NCBI RefSeq assembly: GCF_001570605.1
Contig: NZ_BBXG01000007.1
Coordinates: 242,042 to 306,041 of the forward strand
Direction: 5' to 3'
Length of the DNA: 64,000 bases
Source: Herbidospora cretacea
Lineage (GTDB): Bacteria; Actinomycetota; Actinomycetes; Streptosporangiales; Streptosporangiaceae
Shown here: positions 1-8,726 of the stretch, piece by piece
How the letters are laid out: each line of letters starts with the position of its first letter
How positions within the stretch are numbered: position 1 is the stretch's first letter
Made by a program: the position numbers and the translations under genes
The notes under the pieces: model-generated
Database searches by the model: none
The model's input: only the letters and a program-made list of their open reading frames with translations
What the model was told of the DNA's origin: nothing

Positions 1-3000
1 GCCGAGTCGGCCGCCGACGGCACCTGGTCGGCCCGGGTGTTCGGCGGCGGCACGCGGACCGTCGTGTCGGCCGCCCTCGCCGGGCAGACGACGCCCGAGG
101 TCGTGGCCGAGGCGGGCACGCCGGTGGAGCTGGTCTTCCCCGAGGTGTCCGGCTACGTCGTGCGGCCCAAGGTGATCCTGGTGTCGATGGACGGCGACCG
201 CACCGAGCTGGAGATCGGCGTCGAGATGGCCGGCACCTACGGGCTGGAGGTCCTGGCCGGTGGCCGGCGCGTCGTCGCCTGGAACGGCGAGGTCCCGGTC
301 GACGTGCCCCCGGGCACGACGGTGACCTTCTGCGCGGACGGCGGCTACCGGGGCCTGAGCAAGGCGTGCGCCGAGGCCGTCGCCGGGGAGTCGTCCACCA
401 TCCCGCTGACCGTGGAGATCCACGAGACGTCCCGGATCACCGGGCGCATCCTCGAACCGGACGGCACCCCCCGGGCCGGCCGCACCTGCACGACGATCGA
501 CGGCATGGGCACCTCGGCGGTCGCCACCCTGACCGGTCCGGGGCTGCGGATCTCCGCGCCCGCCGCCGGCACCTATGTGCTCACCGTGGTCGCCTGCCGC
601 GACGAGCAGAGCGGCTCGGTCCAGCGGCTCGTGACGATCGGGGCTGGCCAGCGGCTCGACCTCGGCGACCTGCGGCTCGGCGCGGCGTCCACGCTCCTGC
701 GCGGGGAGCGCAGCGGCTTCGACGCCGTCACCGACGCCGTGCTGCCCGGCGGGCTGGCCCACCTGCGCGCCGACGTCGAGTTCCAGGACACCACGCGGAC
801 CGGCAGCGCCAGGCTGGCGCTTCCCCCGGGCGTCACGGTCCCCGACGACGCCGTGCTGCGGGACGGCAAGCCGGTGGCGTTCACCCGCGAGGCGAACGCC
901 GTCGTGATCCCGCTCCCGGCCACGCGGACGCGCACGGTCGACGTGTACGTCCGCACGCCGGCGGCGGCCGGGGGAGAGCTGCCGTTCTCCCTGTCAATCT
1001 CCTCGGGCGACCTCACCGAGGTCCTGGGATCGGCCGGGGTCCGGGTGGGCACGGTCACGCTGCGGGCGCCCGCGTCGACCCCGACCGGGCGGTTCACCGC
1101 CTCGGGGCTGGCGCCGGCCGGTGCGCGCGTCGTCGTCCGCGACGGCGGCACCGTGATCGCGGAGGCCGACGCCGGTGAGGGCGGCCGGTGGCACGCCGTG
1201 GTCGACCTCGGCGCCGGGGACGAGGCGGTGCGGCACGTGCTGCGCGCCTCCGCCGCCGTGGGCACGGCAGACCTCGCGTCCGCGCCGGTGACCGTGGTCG
1301 TCGACCCCTACGCCAGCGTGCTGGAGTCGGTCACGATGTCCCAGGCGGGGACGTCCGCGACCTTCCGCCCGGCCGACGGCGTGGCGCGGTTCCCCTGGGT
1401 GTGGAACCCGGCTCTGGACGTCACCGTCCGGGCCCGGTTCAGCGGCCCGGTCGGCGGTCCCCGGGCGCTGCTCGGCACCCTCGACCTGCCCCTCACGCCC
1501 GTGGAGGGTCAGCGACACGTCTACACCGTCACCACCAGGCCCAAGGCCCACGAGGTCGGCGACCTGACGATCAGCTACGCGGCGGAGCACGACCGGCCCC
1601 TGCTGCCGATTCCCCCCGCGCCCGACCCGGCCGGCGGCCTCTTCGACCCGGCGGCGGCGGTGCTCGCCGACCCCGTGACCGAAGGCGACGCCGTCAGCCA
1701 GGAGTTCACCGTCCCCGTGCCGAAGCTGGGCCCGTCAGCGCAGGGGCGCGTCACGCTGGTCGTCGAACCGCTGCCGGGCTACGAGCCGGACGCCGCCGCC
1801 GTCAGGGCGGCCCGCGCCTCGGGGGTGCCCGTCTACGAGCCCGTCCTTTCGGGCAGCGATCCGGCGACGATCGCCACCACCGGGCGGCACACGATGGAGG
1901 CGGCGGCGATCGTCGACATCGGCGTGCTGGCGAGCCAATTCCCGGACTCGCCGCTGGTCAGGTCGCTGAACGCCGGCGGGTTCGTGGCCGGACCGGCGCG
2001 GGCCATCTTCCGCACGTCCTTCTGGAACATCACCAACGCCGACGCCATCAACTCGCTGGAGACCAGCGACGAGAAGTACGCCGAGCTCAACAAGATGATG
2101 GACATGGCCAACCGGTGCAAGGACGGATCGCTGGGCGACGTCCACCGCCACCACCTGCAGCAGCTCATGCGGCGGGCGGTCATGCTCGACATCTACACCG
2201 GCGTGTCGGGCGCCATCGGCCTGGCGCTCGCCCCGTCGACCTTCGGCCTGGGCACCGTCGCGGTCTGGGCGGTGAGCTGGGGCGTCGGCAAGGCGCTGGA
2301 GGTCCCGCTCAACAACGAGATCGCGGCGCTGCGCCGGGAGATGAACAGCGCCGAGGAGTGCCGGTGGTCCGAGCGGGACACCTCCTACCGCGACCCGCAC
2401 CGTCCCGAGCCGGACGCCGACATCGACTACCGCTTCGACCCGTCGGGCTACCTCTACGAGGGCCTCGGCGAGCGCCGCGTGGCCGGGGTCACCGCGACCC
2501 TGCTGCGCGCCCCCGCCCCGGAGGGACCGTGGCAGCCGTGGGACGCGGCGGTGTACGGCGACCTGAACCCGCAGACCACCGACGCCGACGGCCGCTACGG
2601 CTGGGACGTGCCCGAGGGCTGGTGGAAGGTCGTCTACACCAAGGACGGCTACCTGCCGGCGGAGTCGCGGGTGCTGAAGGTGCTGCCCCCGCACACCGAT
2701 GTCGACGTCAACCTGTTCCGCGCCGAACCGGCCGAGGTCGAGAAGGTCGAGGCCGACGACAAGGGGCTCACGGTCACCCTGACCCAGCCGACCCGGGTCG
2801 CGCGGGCCCTGTCCGGCGCGCTCACGGTCACCACCCCGGACGGCGCGGCCGTCGGCGGCCAGTGGACGGCCGTGTCCCCGCAGTCGCCCCCGGCCGGGCA
2901 CCCCTATCCGGCCGAGAAGCTGGCCATGGCGTTCCGGTTCACCGGGGAGAAGCGCTCCGGCGAGGTGAAGGTCACCGTGGATCCGCTGCTCCAGGACCAC

Positions 3001-3672
3001 GGCGGCCGGGCCGTCGCCGAGGGCGTCGAGAAGACGCTCTCGGTCCGCTGGACCGGCCCCGACTCTGCGGGACCGCAGGTCAGCGTCACCGGCGTGGCCG
3101 ACGGCGCGACCTACCGGCTGCGCGCGGTCCCCACGCCCAGGTGCGTCACCGTCGACCGGGGCTCCGGCGTGGCCACCGAGGCCACGCTGACGCTCACCGG
3201 CGGCACGCCCGCCGGGGTTGGGGTCTACACGGCCACCTGCGCCGGGGCGAAGGACAACGAGGGCAACATCACCCCGCCGGTGACGGCGGCCTACTCCGTG
3301 ACGTACGTCTTCACGGGTTTCGCCGCGCCGGTCAGGAACGGCGGCGTGGTCAACACGGCCAAGGCCGGCCAGGGCATCCAGATCAAGTGGTGGCTGACCG
3401 ACGCGGCCGGCGCCCCGGTCAACGGGCTGACGACGGCGGCGCTGACCGTCAGCCCCTTCGACTGCCGGACCGGCCTGCCCACCGGCCAGGAGCGGGTGCC
3501 CGCCGAAGGCGCGTCCCAGCTCCAGGTCCTCGGGAACGGCGCTTACCAGGTGGTCTGGCGGACCCCGGCGTCCTACCTCGACAAGTGCCTGACGCTCCAC
3601 GTCGACACCGGGGAAGGAGCCGCCGCGTCGCACACCGCCCTGTTCCGCTTCACCCGCAACGAATCCCTCTGA
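1..3672 (+). CDS. Large secreted multidomain beta-rich protein (5' partial), PxKF-like C-terminus
   Basis: The frame is open from the first base, so the start and any signal peptide lie upstream; 1,223 codons are visible. The protein looks extracellular. Thr/Val/Gly-rich Ig- or fibronectin-like stretches fill roughly residues 1-640. A helical, hydrophobic block lies near 690-780. A carboxypeptidase-regulatory-like fold (motif DADGRYGWDVPEGWW) lies near 830-905, an Ig-like unit near 910-1020, and a C-terminal domain near 1100-1223 with GQGIQIKWWLTD, the pattern of actinobacterial PxKF domains. No catalytic motif is visible, so a structural or adhesive surface role is inference. A strong hairpin follows the stop codon. 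Confidence 0.7.
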   Translation, partial: AESAADGTWSARVFGGGTRTVVSAALAGQTTPEVVAEAGTPVELVFPEVSGYVVRPKVILVSMDGDRTELEIGVEMAGTYGLEVLAGGRRVVAWNGEVPVDVPPGTTVTFCADGGYRGLSKACAEAVAGESSTIPLTVEIHETSRITGRILEPDGTPRAGRTCTTIDGMGTSAVATLTGPGLRISAPAAGTYVLTVVACRDEQSGSVQRLVTIGAGQRLDLGDLRLGAASTLLRGERSGFDAVTDAVLPGGLAHLRADVEFQDTTRTGSARLALPPGVTVPDDAVLRDGKPVAFTREANAVVIPLPATRTRTVDVYVRTPAAAGGELPFSLSISSGDLTEVLGSAGVRVGTVTLRAPASTPTGRFTASGLAPAGARVVVRDGGTVIAEADAGEGGRWHAVVDLGAGDEAVRHVLRASAAVGTADLASAPVTVVVDPYASVLESVTMSQAGTSATFRPADGVARFPWVWNPALDVTVRARFSGPVGGPRALLGTLDLPLTPVEGQRHVYTVTTRPKAHEVGDLTISYAAEHDRPLLPIPPAPDPAGGLFDPAAAVLADPVTEGDAVSQEFTVPVPKLGPSAQGRVTLVVEPLPGYEPDAAAVRAARASGVPVYEPVLSGSDPATIATTGRHTMEAAAIVDIGVLASQFPDSPLVRSLNAGGFVAGPARAIFRTSFWNITNADAINSLETSDEKYAELNKMMDMANRCKDGSLGDVHRHHLQQLMRRAVMLDIYTGVSGAIGLALAPSTFGLGTVAVWAVSWGVGKALEVPLNNEIAALRREMNSAEECRWSERDTSYRDPHRPEPDADIDYRFDPSGYLYEGLGERRVAGVTATLLRAPAPEGPWQPWDAAVYGDLNPQTTDADGRYGWDVPEGWWKVVYTKDGYLPAESRVLKVLPPHTDVDVNLFRAEPAEVEKVEADDKGLTVTLTQPTRVARALSGALTVTTPDGAAVGGQWTAVSPQSPPAGHPYPAEKLAMAFRFTGEKRSGEVKVTVDPLLQDHGGRAVAEGVEKTLSVRWTGPDSAGPQVSVTGVADGATYRLRAVPTPRCVTVDRGSGVATEATLTLTGGTPAGVGVYTATCAGAKDNEGNITPPVTAAYSVTYVFTGFAAPVRNGGVVNTAKAGQGIQIKWWLTDAAGAPVNGLTTAALTVSPFDCRTGLPTGQERVPAEGASQLQVLGNGAYQVVWRTPASYLDKCLTLHVDTGEGAAASHTALFRFTRNESL

Positions 3673-3680
3673 TCACCGGT

Positions 3681-3709
3681 TGCGCGCCCGCCTTCACGGC
3701 GGGCGCGCA
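3681..3709 (+). terminator. Rho-independent-type hairpin after the large secreted protein gene
   Basis: A perfect 12-bp stem (TGCGCGCCCGCC / GGCGGGCGCGCA) with the 5-nt loop TTCAC starts 9 bases after the stop at 3672. There is no clear T-tract, which is common for terminators in high-GC actinobacteria. Confidence 0.7.
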
Positions 3710-3778
3710 GCTCGCGCATCAGCAGCAGATGGAGGAAAGAGGACAAGATCTGGCCGCTATCGCTGAGATCGTGGTGAT

Positions 3779-4882
3779 GTGGCCCAGACGAAGACGGTTC
3801 TCGACAACCGGGCGCTCAACCGCGCGACGCTCGCCCGGCAGCTGCTGCTCGACCGCGCCGACCTGCCGGTCCTCGACACCGTCGCGCATCTGGGCGGGAT
3901 GCAGGCGCAGGAGCCCCAGGAGCCTTTCGTCGGGCTCTGGTCGCGGCTGCGCGCCTTCGACCCGGCCGCGCTCTCCGGCCTGCTGGTCGGGCGGAAGGTG
4001 GTGCGGACCCATCTCATGCGCCGCACCGTCCACCTGGTCACGGCCGACGACGTCGTGGCCTGGCGGGCCCGGCACGACGGCATGCTGCGCCAGCGGGTCC
4101 TCGGCGTCTACCGCCGTGAGCTCGACGGGGTCGACCTCGACGAACTGGCGGCGGCGGGCCGCGACCTGCTGGCCGACGGCGAGCCCCGGTCGATGGCCGA
4201 GCTGGCGCGGGCGATGGCCGGGCGGTGGCCGTCGCCGGAGCCGCGCGCGCTGGGCGAGATGCTGATCTCCGCCCTGGTGCCGGTGGTCCAGCTGCCGCCG
4301 CGCGGCGTGTGGCGGACCCGCGCGGGGGTGCGCAACACCCCGCTCTCGCTGTGGCTGGGGCGCGAGCCCGACCCGCCCGTTCTGGACGGTTCCGACCCGG
4401 TCGGCCAGACGCTGGTGCGGCGCTACCTGGCCGCGTTCGGCCCGGCCGCCACGGCGGACCTGCGCGCCTGGAGCGGGCTGGCCGGGCTGCCGGCGGCCGT
4501 CGCCGCCGTACGCGACGAGCTGGTCTCCTTCCGCGACGAGCGGGGCCGGGAACTGCTGGACCTGCCGGACGCGCCGCGCCCCGACCCCGGCACCCCCGCC
4601 CCGGTGCGGTTCCTGCCGGCCTTCGACAACGCGCTCCTCGGTTACGACGACCGCACCCGGATCGTCGACGACGCCCACCGCAACCTGTCGGTCGCGGGGT
4701 CGCGCGTCGTCCTGGTCGATGGCCGGGTCGCCGCGACCTGGACCGTCAAGGACGCCGCCGTGGTCGTCGCGCCGCTGCGCCCCCTGTCGGCGGCCGACCG
4801 CGACGAGGTGATCGAGGAGGGCCGGGCGCTCGCGTTCTTCCTCTCCGACGGCGAGGGCCAGGACGTCGAGATCACCGGCTGA
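3779..4882 (+). CDS. Winged-helix DNA-binding protein of the HTH_42 / AlkZ-like family
   Basis: This 367-residue protein matches the actinobacterial winged-helix DNA-binding family (HTH_42, related to YcaQ/AlkZ DNA glycosylases). Visible family features are the N-terminal ARQLLLDR segment, [20 protein letters not shown] near residue 40, the [15 protein letters not shown] stretch near 80-95 and the C-terminal [15 protein letters not shown] segment near 280-295. Relatives excise alkylated bases or unhook interstrand crosslinks, but most actinobacterial members are untested, so DNA repair is a family-level inference. The GTG at 3779 is the first in-frame start; no good SD precedes it. The 3' end overlaps the convergent TetR gene by 11 bp. 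Confidence 0.8.
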   Translation: MAQTKTVLDNRALNRATLARQLLLDRADLPVLDTVAHLGGMQAQEPQEPFVGLWSRLRAFDPAALSGLLVGRKVVRTHLMRRTVHLVTADDVVAWRARHDGMLRQRVLGVYRRELDGVDLDELAAAGRDLLADGEPRSMAELARAMAGRWPSPEPRALGEMLISALVPVVQLPPRGVWRTRAGVRNTPLSLWLGREPDPPVLDGSDPVGQTLVRRYLAAFGPAATADLRAWSGLAGLPAAVAAVRDELVSFRDERGRELLDLPDAPRPDPGTPAPVRFLPAFDNALLGYDDRTRIVDDAHRNLSVAGSRVVLVDGRVAATWTVKDAAVVVAPLRPLSAADRDEVIEEGRALAFFLSDGEGQDVEITG

Positions 4883-5474
4883 CGGCGCGCAGGGCGACGT
4901 CCACGCAGGCCTGGAGGTCGTCGCGGCTCGCCCCGGCGGCGGCGTGGACGGCGTTGCCCTCGCTGAGCGTCATCACGAACCGGGCCAGCGCCCGCGCGTC
5001 CACGCCGTCGGGGAGGTCGCCCTCCTTCGCCGCGCGGGACATCCGCTCTTCCAGGGCCGCCTCGGTGGCGGCCCGGCCGGCGGCCAGGATTCCGGAGACG
5101 GCGGCGTTCTCCGGCGAGCAGGCCAGGCCGCCCTGGATGGACAGGCAGCCCGGCGGGTGGTCGCCGGTGGTGAGCGCGTCGGCGCTGGAGCGCAGGAACT
5201 CCTCGATGGCGGCCGCCGCCGTGGGCCGGTCGAGCGCGGCGCGGGCGGCCGCGACCTTGGTCTCGTGGTAACGGGCGAAGGCCCGCCGGAACAGCTGCTC
5301 CTTGCTGCCGAAGGTGGCGTACAGGCTCGGGCGGTTGATGCCCATCGCGCCGGTGAGCGCGCTGAGCGACGCGCCCTCGTAGCCGTGCCGCCAGAACACC
5401 TCGATGGCCCGGTCGAGGACCGTCTCCTCGTCGAAGGCCCTCGGTCGTCCGACAGCCGGCGTCCCATCACTCAT
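4872..5474 (-). CDS. TetR/AcrR-family transcriptional repressor
   Basis: The 200-residue product has an N-terminal TetR helix-turn-helix (about residues 12-58, with [18 protein letters not shown] and [18 protein letters not shown]) and a C-terminal ligand-binding half containing the [14 protein letters not shown] stretch seen in the AcrR-type TetR_C_16-like group. It is transcribed away from an SDR gene whose promoter carries two copies of a TACCG-N2-CGGTA palindrome; one copy lies just upstream of this start. Autoregulation plus repression of the reductase, relieved by an unknown ligand, is the usual arrangement and is inferred here. Confidence 0.88.
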   Translation of the reverse strand: MSDGTPAVGRPRAFDEETVLDRAIEVFWRHGYEGASLSALTGAMGINRPSLYATFGSKEQLFRRAFARYHETKVAAARAALDRPTAAAAIEEFLRSSADALTTGDHPPGCLSIQGGLACSPENAAVSGILAAGRAATEAALEERMSRAAKEGDLPDGVDARALARFVMTLSEGNAVHAAAGASRDDLQACVDVALRAVSR

Positions 5475-5484
5475 GAGGCCACTC

Positions 5485-5532
5485 TACCGCTCGGTACAAA
5501 ACCTGCTACGTTGGATTTAGAACCGAGCGGTA
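5485..5532. promoter_or_regulatory. Paired TetR operators in the TetR/SDR intergenic region
   Basis: Two related palindromes lie in the divergent gap: TACCGCTCGGTA at 5485-5496 and AACCGAGCGGTA at 5521-5532. The core of one is the reverse complement of the other, and they are spaced 36 bp apart (between 3 and 4 helical turns). Both are followed by ACAAAA. TACCG-N2-CGGTA fits operators of many AcrR-type TetR repressors. The second copy sits just upstream of the SD (AAAAGGAGA) of the SDR gene, so it would block that promoter or its early elongation. Confidence 0.75.
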
Positions 5533-5546
5533 CAAAAAGGAGACCC

Positions 5547-6234
5547 ATGACCGTCACACTGATCACCGGGGCCAACAAGGGCATCGGCTTCGAGACGGCC
5601 CGGCAGCTTCTCGACCTGGGCCACACCGTCTACATCGGCGCCCGCGACGTCGAACGGGGCGAGAAGGCCGCGGCGACGCTGGGGGCGCGGTTCGTCCAGC
5701 TCGACGTCACCGACGACGCGTCGGTCCGGGACGCCCTGGCGGCCGTCGACGCGGCCGAGGGCCGGCTCGACGTGCTCGGCAACAACGCGGGCGTCCTCGG
5801 CGACGGGCCCCTCGACGGACCCCGCCGCGCTGCGGGTGTTCGACACCAACGCGGTGGGGATCGTCCGGGTCACCGAGGCGGCGCTGCCGCTGCTGCGCAG
5901 ATCCGCCAACCCCACGGTGGTCACCGTGTCGAGCAGCGCCGGATCGTTCTGGGCGGTGACCAACCCCGACCGGCCGGAGTTCGGCCTGCCCCTGGCGCTC
6001 TACTCGGCGTCCAAGGCGGCGGCCACCATGCTCACCGTCCAATATGCCAAGGCCCACCCCGGCATCAAGTTCAACGCCCTCGAACCCGGCACCACCGCCA
6101 CCGACATGACCGCCGCCTTCGGCATCGGACGGCCCCCGGCGGAGAGCGCCGCGACCGTCGTCCGTCTGGCCACCCTCGGCCCCGACGGCCCGACCGGCAC
6201 CTTTCAGGACGAGCGCGGCGACCTGCCCTGGTAG
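5547..6234 (+). pseudogene. Frameshifted short-chain dehydrogenase/reductase
   Basis: The ATG at 5547 follows a good SD and begins a Rossmann fold (TLITGANKGIGFETA, LDVTDDASV, NNAG near codon 80). Near 5805-5811 (GGGCCCC) the frame shifts by one base. The rest of the enzyme continues in another frame from DPAALRVFDTNAVG through the catalytic serine region (VVTVSSSAG), YSASK and the C-terminal ERGDLPW. Removing one base from the G or C run restores one continuous SDR of about 228 residues. Either this is a recent pseudogene or a sequencing error in a homopolymer. It is the presumed target of the adjacent TetR regulator. Confidence 0.75.
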
Positions 6235-6998
6235 TCGAACACCACCCCGGTCAGGCGCTCCGACTCCGCCCACAACCGGCGCTGCGCGTCGGCGTCGTAG
6301 GACGCCGGGCTCGACGCGATGCGCTCGGGATGCCCGGTGAACTGGGCGCGCCCCGGCGGGCCGTAGAACTCGCCGCCGCGCGCCGAGGGGTCGACCGCCG
6401 CCCGCACGGCCGCCAGCGCGCCCACCTGCGGGTCGTGCATCAGCCACCACGTGACCGGCCGCATGACCGGCCGCATCATGAGCCGGACGAACGGCGACAT
6501 GTCGCGGCCGAACTCGGTGCGCGCGTTCCCCGGATGGGCCGCCAGCGAGATCGTCTCGGCTCCCGCCTCGGTCAGCCGCCGGTGGAGTTCGTAACTGAAC
6601 AGCAGGTTGGCCAGCTTCGACTGGAAATAGGCCTTCTGGTAGTCGTACCCGCGCTCGAAGTGCAGGTCGGCGAAGTTCACGGTGCCGCGCCGGTGGCCGA
6701 TGCTGCTGACCGTCACCACCCGCGACCCCGGGACGGCCAGCATCCGGTCCAGCATCAGCCCGGTGAACGCGAACGTGCCCAGATGGTTGGTCGCGAAGGT
6801 CAGCTCGAACCCCTCGTCGGTCACGGCGTGCCGGGGCCGGATGCCGCCCGCGTTGTTGACGAGCAGATCGACGCGTTCCCCTTCGAGCTCCCGGGCCGCC
6901 GACCTGATCACTTCGGGTGAGGCCAGGTCGAGGTGGAGCGTGCGCACCCTCGGCGACCCGAGCCGCTCGGCCGCCCGGGCGGCCTTGGCCGGATCGCG
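6204..6998 (-). pseudogene. 5'-truncated SDR (retinol-dehydrogenase-like) remnant
   Basis: From about 6998 leftward the minus strand encodes most of an SDR of the retinol-dehydrogenase-like type: RDPAKAARAAERL, the NNAGGIRPRHAVT motif, TVSSIGHRRG (catalytic Ser region), YQKAYFQSKLAN (YxxxK), and a C-terminus rich in Arg/Trp. The first ~40 residues, including the TGxxxGIG nucleotide-binding motif, are missing. Upstream of RDPAK the frame runs into unrelated sequence on the opposite strand of a TetR remnant. The 3' end overlaps the frameshifted SDR gene by 31 bp, convergently. Confidence 0.75.
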
Positions 6999-7370
6999 GC
7001 CGTCCTCCTCGAACGCATGAAAGAGCTCAGCGAGCAGGCTGACGCCCTGACCGGAAGCCCCGGCGCGTTCTTCGCCTTCTTCGCCACCCTCGTCCGCGAG
7101 GGCGCCGCCCACCGGGGACTGGCGGAGGCGCTCGGCGGGGCCGGCTTCGACGTGGACGCGGCGGCCGCCCAGGCGGGCTGCGACGTGACCGCCCGGCTGC
7201 GCGCCCTGCTCGTCTCGGCCCAGGAGTCGGGGGAGGTCCGGCCCGACATCACCTATCCCGACGTCAAGGCGCTGATGGCCGGTTGCCTGTCGGCCGACCC
7301 GTCCGATCCCGCCTCGCTCGACCGGCTCGTCGCGGTGGTGTCGGGAGGGCTCAGGCCTGCGGCGAGGTGA
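6996..7370 (+). pseudogene. C-terminal half of a TetR-family regulator (N-terminal HTH lost)
   Basis: From about 6996 the plus strand reads AAVLLERMKELSEQADAL and then FFAFFATLVREGAAHRGLAEAL, which matches the end of a TetR HTH region running into an SbtR-type C-terminal domain, and continues to a normal stop at 7368-7370. The helix-turn-helix that should precede it is absent; the sequence to the left is the truncated SDR gene on the other strand. The two genes were probably divergent neighbours whose 5' ends and shared promoter were removed by one deletion. Confidence 0.7.
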
Positions 7371-7971
7371 ACTCCGCCACCCACTGGACCACCCGGTGGG
7401 CCTCCGAGCGCTCCGCCGTCTCGCGGGCCTCGGCGGCCAGGTCGGCCGCGTCGTCGGCGCGGCCCTCGTCGCGGGCCAGATAGGCCAGCCCGAGCAGGTT
7501 CGCCGCCACTCCCGGGAGGAATCCCAGCTCGCGCCGCAGCCGGGTCGACTCCTCCAGCAGGTCGCGGGCCGCCGGGGTGCCCTTCGAGGCGAAGGCCAGG
7601 TGCCGCAGCGTGTACGCCAGCGTCTCCCGGTCGCCGGTCTGGGTCGCCAGGTCGCGGGCGCGTTCGAAGAAGGGCCGGGCCACGTCGTCCTGGTGGGCGA
7701 CGACCTGGTGGTAGATGCCGACCCAGAACAGCGACTCCGCCTCGCCCCGCGTGTCGCCCAGGGAGCTGTAGAGGTCGACGGCGCGCTCGAACGCGGTGAC
7801 GTCGCCGGGGCCGTCGCCGTCGAGGAACCGGGCATGGGCGATCCGGCCGCGTGCCAGCATGAGGTCGGCTTCGAGACTGTCCAAGGCCAGGTCGGCCATG
7901 TCGAGGGCGCCTTCGGTCCCGTGGAAGACGGCCTGCTCGTACAGTGTCTTGGCGTTCTCGATACGTCCCAT
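7351..7971 (-). CDS. Tetratricopeptide-repeat protein
   Basis: The 206-residue, fully helical protein has TPR-like pairs: NAKTLYEQAVFHGTEGALDM near the start, FERAVDLYSSLGDTRGEAESL near 85-105, FFERARDLATQTGDRETLAYTL near 115-140 and a last repeat around LLGLAYLARDEGRADDAADL. There is no signal peptide, membrane segment or DNA-binding domain, so it is probably a cytosolic scaffold. The start at 7971 is preceded on the minus strand by TAAGGT seven bases upstream, which suggests a leaderless transcript. The 3' end overlaps the TetR remnant by 20 bp. Confidence 0.75.
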   Translation of the reverse strand: MGRIENAKTLYEQAVFHGTEGALDMADLALDSLEADLMLARGRIAHARFLDGDGPGDVTAFERAVDLYSSLGDTRGEAESLFWVGIYHQVVAHQDDVARPFFERARDLATQTGDRETLAYTLRHLAFASKGTPAARDLLEESTRLRRELGFLPGVAANLLGLAYLARDEGRADDAADLAAEARETAERSEAHRVVQWVAEFTSPQA

Positions 7972-7994
7972 TTCGCCGACCTTACTCCGGGAGC

Positions 7995-8423
7995 ATGAAC
8001 CGCATGGGAATCACGTGCCAGTACCTCAACGTGCGCCCGGAGGAGATCGAGACGCTCCTGCGGTGGCCCCAGCGCATCGACGAGATCATGGAGGACGTCG
8101 AGCGCGGACTCGACATCGACCAGGCCTGGGACGGGCTCGCCGCCCTGCTCGGCGACCTCCCCGTCAACGTGATCTTCGGCGGCACGCCCCTGGAGACCGG
8201 CCACGAGTTCGCCTACGGCCAGCCGCGCTACCTGTCCCCCGAGCAGGTCGCCGTGGCCGCCGAGTCACTCCCCGGCGTGCTGACCTACGACGGCACGGCC
8301 GTCACCGGCGTCTACCCGGGCACCGACGACGAGCCCTACTACCGCCACCACTACGCCGCCCTGTGGGACTTCTTCTCCCGCTGCGCCAAGAACGGCGACG
8401 CCGTCGTGGTGGTCCTGCTCTGA
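7995..8423 (+). CDS. DUF1877-family protein
   Basis: The 142-residue soluble protein has the features of DUF1877: an opening MGITCQYLNVRPEEIETLL, a DIDQAWDGLAALL stretch near residue 45, FGGTPLETGHEFAYGQPRYLSPEQV near 65-85 and a C-terminal HHYAALWDFFSRCAKNGDAVVVVLL. The function of the family is unknown; some members occur near toxin-immunity or stress loci, which is not evident here. A GGGAG SD precedes the ATG at 7995; the ATG at 8004 is an alternative start. A shorter relative lies at 19830-20156. Confidence 0.8.
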   Translation: MNRMGITCQYLNVRPEEIETLLRWPQRIDEIMEDVERGLDIDQAWDGLAALLGDLPVNVIFGGTPLETGHEFAYGQPRYLSPEQVAVAAESLPGVLTYDGTAVTGVYPGTDDEPYYRHHYAALWDFFSRCAKNGDAVVVVLL

Positions 8424-8435
8424 GCAGGGGGACAA

Positions 8436-8726
8436 GCGCATTCGGCGGCAGCACCAGCCTGGCCATGGTGGGCGGGTACGTCCTGGCCGGTGAACTCGCG
8501 CGCTTCTCCGACCACGGCCAGGCCTTCGCCTCCTACGAAAGGGAGCTAGAGCAGGGCCTTCGCGATCGGGGCGGCCAGGCGGCTGGTGCCGGGGAGCGAG
8601 CGGGCCCTGCGCGGTCTCGTCTACGGGATGCGGGCGCTCAACCGTCTTCCCGGCCCGGTGGTGCGGCTGCTGACGGCGTCGAGCGTGGGGCTGCGCGTGC
8701 ACACCTCGTTCCGGCTGAAGGACTAG
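8436..8726 (+). pseudogene. C-terminal remnant of a FAD-dependent monooxygenase
   Basis: Directly after the DUF1877 gene the plus strand encodes AFGGSTSLAMVGGYVLAGELARF and FASYERELE, the end of the FAD-binding region of TetX-like aromatic monooxygenases. The frame then shifts near 8545-8555, losing about eight codons, and continues as AFAIGAARRLVPGSERALRGL to the stop at 8724-8726. About 290 N-terminal residues, with the GxGxxG and DG motifs, are absent and there is no start. It is a relic, unrelated in position to the intact monooxygenase at 10104. Confidence 0.7.

Noticed and set aside
1188-4265. Very long open frame on the plus strand overlapping the large secreted protein
   Set aside because: Its translation is Arg/Gly/Pro-rich without domains and sits in another frame of a gene with normal codon pattern; it is a high-GC shadow.
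6204-8204. A single 666-codon minus-strand protein
   Set aside because: Only the part up to about 6998 is homologous to SDRs. The rest runs antisense to the TetR remnant and across other genes, so a real fusion protein is unlikely.
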